Source: Candidatus Dormiibacterota bacterium (GTDB lineage: Bacteria > Chloroflexota > Dormibacteria > Aeolococcales > Aeolococcaceae). From it: a stretch of 6,792 bases of DNA. Where the stretch lies: assembly GCA_019236085.1 (NCBI GenBank), contig JAFAJR010000107.1:1-6792 (forward strand), given 5' to 3'. Below are positions 1 to 5,273 of this stretch, piece by piece. Below the pieces are notes generated by a model. It saw only the letters and a list, made by a program, of their open reading frames with translations, was not told the origin of the DNA and did not search any database. Numbering within the stretch: the first letter of the stretch is position 1; every line of letters begins with the position of its first letter. A program made the position numbers and the translations under genes.

Positions 1-2138
1 CGTTCATGGCCGGGCTCGGGCTCGGCGGCCTGGCCGGTGGACTGCTGGCTCCCCGGCTGCGGCGGCCGTTGCTGCTCTACGCGGTGGTGGAGGCGGCGGT
101 GGCGTGCTGCGCGCTGCTGGTGCCGTTCGGCTTCCAGCTGATCGACGGCGCCTACGCCTCGGTGTACGACACGGCGTCGACGGCGGAGCTGACGCTCATC
201 CGGCTGGCGCTGTCGCTGGCGATTGTCACCCCGGTCACGTTCCTCATGGGGCTGACCCTGCCGCTGCTCACCCGGCACATGGTCACCTCGATGCGCAGTG
301 CCGGGGCGCACATGGCCAAGCTCTACGCGGCCAACACCTTCGGGGCGATGCTGGGAACGCTGGCGTCTGCGTTCGTGCTCATCGAGCTCATCGGTCTGTC
401 GTCCACAACGCATGTCGCCGTGGGTCTCAACCTGCTCGCAGCACTGCTCGCCGGCACGATCGCGCTGCGCCGTGCCGTGCCGGCCGTTGCCGTCGTCAGC
501 GGCGCAGCCGCAGACCCACCGGCGGCTGATCACTCACGGCTGCGCCGCCTGCTGTACGCGGCCACCTTCGTCTCGGGCTTCGTGGCCCTCGCCGCCGAGG
601 TGCTGTGGACACGCATGCTCGCCGAGGGCACCGGCTCCACCATTTACATCTTCGCCGTCATCTTGGCGATCTACTTGCTCGGCATCGCGCTGGGCGGTGC
701 CATCTATCGCATCGCCGGCAGGCCTCGGCTCGACACACCGCGCGTGCTCGCCGTCGCGTTTCTCGGCATCGCCGTCAGCACTGTGGTGACGGTGCCGTGG
801 GGGAGCATGTGGTGGCCCACCACCAACGTGCTACGCGCTGTGATGCTGCTGCCGGCCACCACCTGCATGGGCTATGCGTTCCCGCTGACGGCACGGCTTC
901 TCGCGCGCACTCCGGCACACACCTCGCGCAGCATCGGCGTGCTCTACGCCTGGAACACTGTGGGGTCGCTGCTCGGATCGCTGGTGGCGGCATTCGTGCT
1001 GGCGGCGTCCATCGGGACCAACGCGTCGCTGCTCGTCCTCGGCGCCGCTGACGCCGCGGTTGCGATCGCGCTGCTGGTCCCCGGCGGCACGGGGCAGCGT
1101 GTGTTCCGCGGCGTCACCGCGCTGGCGGCGGCGGCGACGGTGGTCTTGGCGTCGTTCCTCGTGATAAGCGGGTCGCCGGTGCTGCTCACGTCCACCGAAC
1201 ACCGTCTCTTGCTGAGCGGCCTTCCCTTCACGCACACCGAGGACCGCCTGGCCACCGTCGACTCCGTCGGAGGTCCGGTGTGGAAGCGCCGGCTCTACGT
1301 CACGGGGACGGCGATGACAGCGCTCTCGGTGGACACGAAGATGATGGCTTACCTGCCCAAGCTGATCAGGCCGGATGCGCAGACGTTTCTCGACATCTGC
1401 TTCGGCATGGGCACGACATTCCGCTCCGCGCTGATCCTGGGCATGCACGTGGACGCGGTGGACCTGTCGCCGACGGTGCCGTGGCAGATGCCCACGTTCT
1501 ATCCCGACGCAAACCAGTACTTGCACAGCCCCAACGCGCGCATCATCACCGCCGACGGCCGCAACTACGTGCATCTCACATCGCGGACGTACGACCTCAT
1601 CTCGGTGGATCCGCCGCCGCCCATCCAGAGCGCCGGCGCTGTGGTGCTGTACTCGCGCGAGTTCTACGAGGACGCGTACAAGCGGCTCAACGCTGGGGGG
1701 CTCATGCTGCAGTGGCTCTACTACGGCGTCGACCTCGACCAGTTTCGCGAGCACTTGCGCACCTTTCGCTCTGTTTTCCCGCACGTCACCGTGGTCTTCA
1801 GCCCCAGGCCGGGTGGTGTGTACATGCTGGGATCCAGCGCTCCGATCGGCTGGACCGATGCCGGCATCAGCGCGCTGTTCGATACACCTAGCGCGACGAG
1901 CGACATCTACGACGCGCCGGACTCCGCATACCTTCCGAAGGGAAGCTGGCCGCAGATCATTGACTCCGACCTGTGGATCAGCGATGCGCAGGTGGACCGG
2001 TTCGTAGGCAGCGGGCCATTGCTCACCGACGATCAACCGGACAGCGAGTACTACGTGCTGCACAACTTGTTTGGCGGTCCCGGCAGCGGGGTGGACGTCA
2101 ATCAGTCGGAGCTCCGGCGGCTGACCGCGGGGTACTGA
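1..2138 (+). CDS. Fused MFS/spermidine synthase-like membrane protein (5'-partial)
   Basis: This is a polytopic membrane protein with a C-terminal Rossmann-type SAM-binding domain of the spermidine synthase family. Residues are numbered from the ATG at 6, but the frame is open to the window edge (the codon before is TTC). The N-terminal module lacks its usual first segment, so the real start is upstream. Module 1 spans about residues 1-155 and module 2 about 185-355. They are homologous: LYAANTFG at 106 matches LYAWNTVG at 313. Module 2 opens with the family-typical AEVLWTRML near 197. The soluble domain (about 410-620) has FLDICFGMGTT (461-471, SAM-binding loop), acidic D486, ADGRNY with D517, VDPPPP with D535, then LYSREFYE and AGGLMLQW. 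The substrate-site YHE motif of true spermidine synthases is replaced around 444-450 (TKMMAYL), and the second catalytic Asp after D535 is a Pro. The fold assignment is confident. Aminopropyl transfer to putrescine is doubtful, and another SAM-dependent reaction or a polyamine-related transport role is possible. The stop is TGA at 2136-2138. Confidence 0.88.
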   Translation, partial: FMAGLGLGGLAGGLLAPRLRRPLLLYAVVEAAVACCALLVPFGFQLIDGAYASVYDTASTAELTLIRLALSLAIVTPVTFLMGLTLPLLTRHMVTSMRSAGAHMAKLYAANTFGAMLGTLASAFVLIELIGLSSTTHVAVGLNLLAALLAGTIALRRAVPAVAVVSGAAADPPAADHSRLRRLLYAATFVSGFVALAAEVLWTRMLAEGTGSTIYIFAVILAIYLLGIALGGAIYRIAGRPRLDTPRVLAVAFLGIAVSTVVTVPWGSMWWPTTNVLRAVMLLPATTCMGYAFPLTARLLARTPAHTSRSIGVLYAWNTVGSLLGSLVAAFVLAASIGTNASLLVLGAADAAVAIALLVPGGTGQRVFRGVTALAAAATVVLASFLVISGSPVLLTSTEHRLLLSGLPFTHTEDRLATVDSVGGPVWKRRLYVTGTAMTALSVDTKMMAYLPKLIRPDAQTFLDICFGMGTTFRSALILGMHVDAVDLSPTVPWQMPTFYPDANQYLHSPNARIITADGRNYVHLTSRTYDLISVDPPPPIQSAGAVVLYSREFYEDAYKRLNAGGLMLQWLYYGVDLDQFREHLRTFRSVFPHVTVVFSPRPGGVYMLGSSAPIGWTDAGISALFDTPSATSDIYDAPDSAYLPKGSWPQIIDSDLWISDAQVDRFVGSGPLLTDDQPDSEYYVLHNLFGGPGSGVDVNQSELRRLTAGY

Positions 2139-2147
2139 GTGGTCGGG

Positions 2148-2176
2148 TTGACATGCGCCAGGCTGCCGCGTATGAG
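2148..2176 (+). promoter_or_regulatory. Candidate sigma70-type promoter for the SCO/ABC block
   Basis: TTGACA (2148-2153) matches the -35 consensus exactly. It is followed after exactly 17 bases by TATGAG (2171-2176), which matches four of six -10 positions. The site lies in the 47-base gap between the first gene's stop and the GTG start at 2186. A transcript would begin around 2182-2186, on or just before the start codon, so the mRNA from it would be leaderless or nearly so. The -10 overlaps the GAGG Shine-Dalgarno-like bases at 2174-2177, which could serve only read-through transcripts from upstream. The call rests on consensus matching alone. Confidence 0.45.
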
Positions 2177-2185
2177 GTGGTGTGA

Positions 2186-2803
2186 GTGACCAAGCTGCGC
2201 AGCCGCTGGACTCTTCTCGTGGCCGGCTGTCTGATCGCGGGCATCGCCGCCGGCGTGATGCTCTCGCTGGCCCTGCGGCCGCGCGCCGCCACGCCGTTCC
2301 AGCTGCCGTCGCAGACGCCGGTGTACGGCACGCTGCTGGCGCGCCAGGCCGCACCGCCGTTCACGCTCACCGACCAGGACGGCCGCAGCGTCTCGCTCGC
2401 AGCGCAGAAGGGTCACCTGGTGTTGCTCGCGTTCATGGACCCTCGCTGCGTCAACCTGTGCCCCATCCTGGGGCGTGACATTGCGGCGCTCGAGCAGCAG
2501 CTGCCGGCGTCGGTGCATCCCGACCTGCTCATCGTCAGCGTGCAGCCGGGGAGAACCCCCGGCGACGTCGCGCACTTCGTGGCGACCAACCTCTCCACCA
2601 AATGGCTGCCGGGCTGGCACTGGCTGATCGGACCCGATGACGCCGCGTTGAAGCTCACGCTGCTCGCTTGGAACGTGCCCATCACGCCGCCACAGGACGA
2701 CCTGCTCGCGGTGATCGATCCCGAGGGTTTCCTGCGCGTGGAGTACCCGGCGCCGGTGCCGATCGACGACGCCAAGCAGTCCATCATGCGGGTCGATCAC
2801 TGA
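2186..2803 (+). CDS. SCO1/SenC-like membrane-anchored thioredoxin-fold protein
   Basis: The product has 205 residues, close to the usual size of bacterial SCO proteins. One N-terminal membrane anchor (about 9-30, after K3, R5, R7) places the domain outside the membrane. The domain begins with PPFTLTDQDGRSVSL (57-71) and contains the CxxxC motif in DPRCVNLCP (C88, C92). SVQPGRTPGDV (118-128) is recognisably the family's SVDPxRDTP segment with changes, and a WHWLIG segment (144-149) aligns with the usual LTG region. SCO proteins deliver copper to the CuA site of cytochrome c oxidase, or act as thiol-disulfide reductases there. The distal His that completes the copper site, normally just before the last core strand (VDHS..YLID), is not seen: this protein reads PPQDDLLAVID (168-178). 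A redox role, or a divergent peroxiredoxin-like role, is therefore as likely as copper delivery. The GTG start at 2186 has GAGG 8 bases upstream. The next gene follows after 22 bases, suggesting one transcript. Confidence 0.82.
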   Translation: MTKLRSRWTLLVAGCLIAGIAAGVMLSLALRPRAATPFQLPSQTPVYGTLLARQAAPPFTLTDQDGRSVSLAAQKGHLVLLAFMDPRCVNLCPILGRDIAALEQQLPASVHPDLLIVSVQPGRTPGDVAHFVATNLSTKWLPGWHWLIGPDDAALKLTLLAWNVPITPPQDDLLAVIDPEGFLRVEYPAPVPIDDAKQSIMRVDH

Positions 2804-2825
2804 CGCATCGCGTCGCTTCACGATC

Positions 2826-3740
2826 ATGAGCGAGACTGCGGCCCTGGAGCTCGTGGCGTTGAACAAGCGGTACGGGGACACGGTGGCCCTGGATTCGCTC
2901 AGCTTCTCGCTGTCGCGCGGCGAGATCTTCGGTTTCGTCGGACCCAACGGCGCCGGCAAGACCACGACGATGCGCATCACGATCGGCGTGCTCGCTGCCG
3001 ACTCCGGGTCCGTGCTGTGGGACGGCCGGCCCATCGCGTTCGCCGACAGACGGCGCATCGGGTACATGCCGGAGGAGCGTGGCCTCTACCCCACCTGGGG
3101 TGTGCTGGAGCAGCTCGTATACCTGGCACGGCTGCACGGTGTCGACACCGCGCAGGCGCGGGCAGACGCGATGCGCTGGCTGGCCCGGATGGACCTGGAG
3201 GACCGGGCAACCGTGCAGCTGCAGAAGCTCAGTCAGGGGAACCAGCAGCGCGTGGAGCTCATCGCTGCGTTGCTGCACGCACCGAATGTGCTCATCCTCG
3301 ACGAGCCGTTCGCCGGCCTCGACCCCGTGGCTGTCGACACCATGAGCGCCGTGCTGCGTGAGCAGGCCGCGGCCGGCGTCGCGGTGCTCTTCTCGAGCCA
3401 CCAGCTGGAGATCGTGGAATCACTGTGCGACAGGGTGGGCATCGTCCGGCACGGACGCATGGTTGCCAGCGGCACGGTGGCCGAGCTCCGCCGCAGCGCT
3501 GGACGGCGGTATTGGATCGACATCCCTGGCGCCGCACAGGATTGGACCGCCACCCTGCCCGGAGCGACCGTGCTGCGCCGTGAAGGCTCGCGATGGCTTG
3601 TGTCGCTCAACGACGGTGTCAGCGAAGAGTCGCTGCTCGAACACGCGTTGCAAGCTGGAGCGGTGCATGAGTTCGCTCCTGACGCGCCGCGTTTGAGCGA
3701 GCTGTTCCGCCACGTCATCAGCGAGGACGCAGCCGCATGA
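2826..3740 (+). CDS. ABC transporter ATP-binding protein, NatA-like
   Basis: This is a 304-residue cytoplasmic ATPase of an ABC-2 type (probably export) transporter, paired with the permease encoded immediately downstream. Motifs appear in order: Walker A GPNGAGKT (39-46), YMPEERGLYP (80-89) in the Q-loop region with Glu where most ABC proteins have Gln, signature LSQGNQQRV (135-143), Walker B VLILDEP (155-161, D159 and E160), D-loop AGLDP, and switch His H192 in SSHQLE. The GYxPEERGLYP form is usual in the NatA-like subfamily. Residues from about 215 to the end form the small C-terminal domain (DUF4162-like) common in this group. The ABC fold begins a few residues after ATG 2826, so that start fits. 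I see no Shine-Dalgarno sequence before it, so translation may depend on reinitiation from the SCO-like gene 22 bases upstream. The exported substrate cannot be read from the sequence. Confidence 0.93.
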   Translation: MSETAALELVALNKRYGDTVALDSLSFSLSRGEIFGFVGPNGAGKTTTMRITIGVLAADSGSVLWDGRPIAFADRRRIGYMPEERGLYPTWGVLEQLVYLARLHGVDTAQARADAMRWLARMDLEDRATVQLQKLSQGNQQRVELIAALLHAPNVLILDEPFAGLDPVAVDTMSAVLREQAAAGVAVLFSSHQLEIVESLCDRVGIVRHGRMVASGTVAELRRSAGRRYWIDIPGAAQDWTATLPGATVLRREGSRWLVSLNDGVSEESLLEHALQAGAVHEFAPDAPRLSELFRHVISEDAAA

Positions 3741-4981
3741 ACCGGCGTGAACGATCGGGGTCGACGATTGCGCTCATCGCCCGCCGTGAGGCGGCACGCC
3801 GGATCCGTGGCAAGGTGTTCGTGATCGGGACGGCGGTGACCGTGGGCCTGGTGGCGATCTACGTGATCCTGCAGCTGACCGTGCTCAACAACGTGAGCCC
3901 CAGCACCTCGTCGTTCGACATCGGTGTGACCGCCGAGGCGCAACCCCTGGCGGCCTCGCTGGTGCAGGCGGGAACGGCTGAGGGAGACACATTCCACATC
4001 CACGCCGTCAGCGATGTCGCAGCCGCGCAACTGGAGGTGGTGCAGAACACGCTCGATGCGCTCATCAGCGGCACCCCGTCCGCGCCGGTAGTGACGGTGA
4101 AGACGGCGCTGAACGGCGACATCAGCTCAGCGCTCACCACCGCGGTGAAGGTCGAAGCGCTCGACACGCAGCTGCAGCGAGCGGGTGTTCCGTCCGGGCC
4201 GGTGCTGCATGCAATCAACGCCGCGAACTTCACCACCGAGGCGTTGCGGCCGCTGGACACAGCGTCGCTGCAGGCTGTGGTGGTGGGCATCGCGCTGGCG
4301 CTGCTGCTGTTCGTGTTTCTCAGCATGTACGCGAGTGTCATCGCGCAAGGGGTTGTGGCTGAGAAGGCGAGCCGCGTCGTCGAGATCCTGCTGGCCACCG
4401 TGCGGCCCGCGGAGCTGCTCCTGGGCAAGGTGCTGGGCATCGGCGCCGCGGCGATCCTGCAGTTCGCCATCGTCGTCGCCTTCGCCCTGGCGGTGACACT
4501 GCCCACCCACGTCCTCACCATTCCCGGTACGGCGATCGGCGTGGTCATTGCCGGCGTTGCCTGGTTCGTCCTCGGCTACCTGGTGTACGCGCTTCTGCTC
4601 GCGGCTACGGCGTCGTTGGTGTCCCGGGTGGAGGAGGTGAACTCCGCGGTGGTCCCGGTCACGCTCCTACTGGTCCTGGCCTGGTTGCTGGCGTACGTGG
4701 TGTTCATCCCCGAGATCACGTCGATCACCTCGGGCATGCCCATCCCTGCCGGCCTGAGCACATTCGCGACCATCGTGTCGCTCATTCCGTTCTTCAGTCC
4801 CACGCTCATGACGATCCGGATGGCCTCCGGCATCGTCCCCGCGTGGCAGGTTGCGCTGGCGTATGCGCTGACGGCCGGCTTCATCGTCGTCGCCGCCTCG
4901 CTGACCGAGAGGATCTACGCGAACTCGGTGCTGCGTTTCGGCGCCCGGGTTCGCATCAGAGACGCGCTGCGCCGGGCGTGA
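3737..4981 (+). CDS. ABC-2 type transporter permease, NatB-like
   Basis: This 414-residue integral membrane protein is the partner of the preceding ATPase. Its ATG overlaps the ATPase stop (ATGA, 3737-3740), the usual sign of translational coupling. A GAGG at 3723-3726, inside the ATPase gene, can serve as its ribosome binding site. The topology is typical of the NatB/ABC2_membrane_3 group: one membrane segment at about 27-48, a large extracytoplasmic domain at about 50-175, then a cluster of about five segments (about 178-205, 231-256, 265-292, 302-324, 375-395). The family hallmark EKASRVVEILLATVRP starts at 209 and is followed by LLLGKVLGIG. In NatAB-type systems the pair exports small ions or compounds (sodium in Bacillus subtilis), but family members vary widely in substrate. 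The C-terminus is short and basic (RVRIRDALRRA). Confidence in the family is high and in the substrate nil. Confidence 0.92.
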   Translation: MNRRERSGSTIALIARREAARRIRGKVFVIGTAVTVGLVAIYVILQLTVLNNVSPSTSSFDIGVTAEAQPLAASLVQAGTAEGDTFHIHAVSDVAAAQLEVVQNTLDALISGTPSAPVVTVKTALNGDISSALTTAVKVEALDTQLQRAGVPSGPVLHAINAANFTTEALRPLDTASLQAVVVGIALALLLFVFLSMYASVIAQGVVAEKASRVVEILLATVRPAELLLGKVLGIGAAAILQFAIVVAFALAVTLPTHVLTIPGTAIGVVIAGVAWFVLGYLVYALLLAATASLVSRVEEVNSAVVPVTLLLVLAWLLAYVVFIPEITSITSGMPIPAGLSTFATIVSLIPFFSPTLMTIRMASGIVPAWQVALAYALTAGFIVVAASLTERIYANSVLRFGARVRIRDALRRA

Positions 4982-5102
4982 CTCGGGTCCGCCGGTGGAG
5001 TTATGCGGCGGCTGAAGCGTGTGGGGCTATCGGAGCGAGGGACCAACGTGCCATAGTCTCCAATCGCCTACCAGCGGGAGGGCATCAGGGTGATGATTCC
5101 AA

Positions 5103-5122
5103 GACACCTCAGGGGTGGTGTC
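5103..5122 (+). repeat. Inverted repeat GACACC / GGTGTC
   Basis: Two perfect 6-base arms (5103-5108 and 5117-5122) are separated by 8 bases, 121 bases after the permease stop. No T-run follows, so it is not a standard intrinsic terminator. As a near-palindrome with arms about 14 bases apart it could equally be an operator or an RNA stem. It may also be chance in GC-rich DNA. Confidence 0.3.
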
Positions 5123-5238
5123 GAGGGGGCCGTGTGGTGACCGGGACGGGCCCGGCCGCCTGGCTGTCGGCACCCATCAGGCCGCCGCCTTCAGTCTGGC
5201 GACCCAATAGGACGTGGCTTTCGACCAACACACATGAC

Positions 5239-5257
5239 TCCAGGCCACCGGCCTGGA
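5239..5257 (+). promoter_or_regulatory. Leader hairpin just upstream of the last gene's RBS
   Basis: TCCAGGCC (5239-5246) and GGCCTGGA (5250-5257) are perfectly complementary around a 3-base loop, ACC, giving an 8-bp GC-rich stem. It ends 3 bases before the AGGGAGG ribosome binding site of the gene starting at 5274. In RNA this would be a stable hairpin beside the ribosome landing site. It could influence translation or mRNA stability, or the DNA palindrome could bind a regulator. No T-run follows, so it does not look like a terminator. Confidence 0.5.
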
Positions 5258-5260
5258 CAT

Positions 5261-5267
5261 AGGGAGG
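5261..5267 (+). promoter_or_regulatory. Ribosome binding site AGGGAGG
   Basis: AGGGAGG lies 6 bases before GTG 5274 and is the best Shine-Dalgarno match in the window. It decides the start of the secreted protein. The in-frame TTG at 5271 would leave only 3 bases of spacing, and the ATG at 5234 is in a different frame that ends at 5425. Confidence 0.8.
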
Positions 5268-5273
5268 ACATTG

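Larger units (their letters stand above)
4982..5273 (+). other. Intergenic region and probable 5' leader of the secreted-protein gene
   Basis: These 292 bases separate the permease stop from the start of the last gene. I see no convincing gene, tRNA or U-tract terminator in them. They contain several short inverted repeats: CATCA-GGG-TGATG (5083-5095), GACACC/GGTGTC (5103-5122), CCGGG/CCCGG (5141-5155) and the stronger hairpin at 5239-5257. CATAGT at 5052-5057 resembles a -10 box but has no matching -35. The change of gene type on either side suggests that transcription of the last gene starts within this interval, but I cannot place the promoter. Confidence 0.5.

Noticed and set aside
831..2354. 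507-residue minus-strand open frame opposite the first gene
   Set aside because: Its codons share boundaries with the real + strand gene. It stays open because that gene avoids TTA, CTA and TCA codons, as high-GC genes do. The product is Arg/His-rich with no motif, while the + strand has clear family motifs.
2102..3067. 321-residue minus-strand frame crossing the SCO-like and ATPase genes
   Set aside because: It spans two well-supported + strand genes and has a low-complexity Arg/His/Gln-rich product with no recognisable domain.
4942..4978. Inverted repeat CGCCCGG / CCGGGCG around the permease stop as a terminator
   Set aside because: The stem is perfect over 7 bp, but the loop is 23 bases, the stem lies in coding sequence and there is no T-run after it.
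5052..5057. CATAGT as a -10 box for the last gene
   Set aside because: No -35-like hexamer lies 16-19 bases upstream, and a single hexamer match is expected by chance.
4843..5262. 139-codon + frame running from the permease gene into the intergenic region
   Set aside because: It begins inside the permease in another frame. Its product is low-complexity and has no ribosome binding site or motif.
4982..5273. c-di-AMP (ydaO) or cobalamin riboswitch before the secreted-protein gene
   Set aside because: The location before a secreted protein is suggestive for ydaO in actinobacteria, but I cannot find the conserved core blocks of either class.
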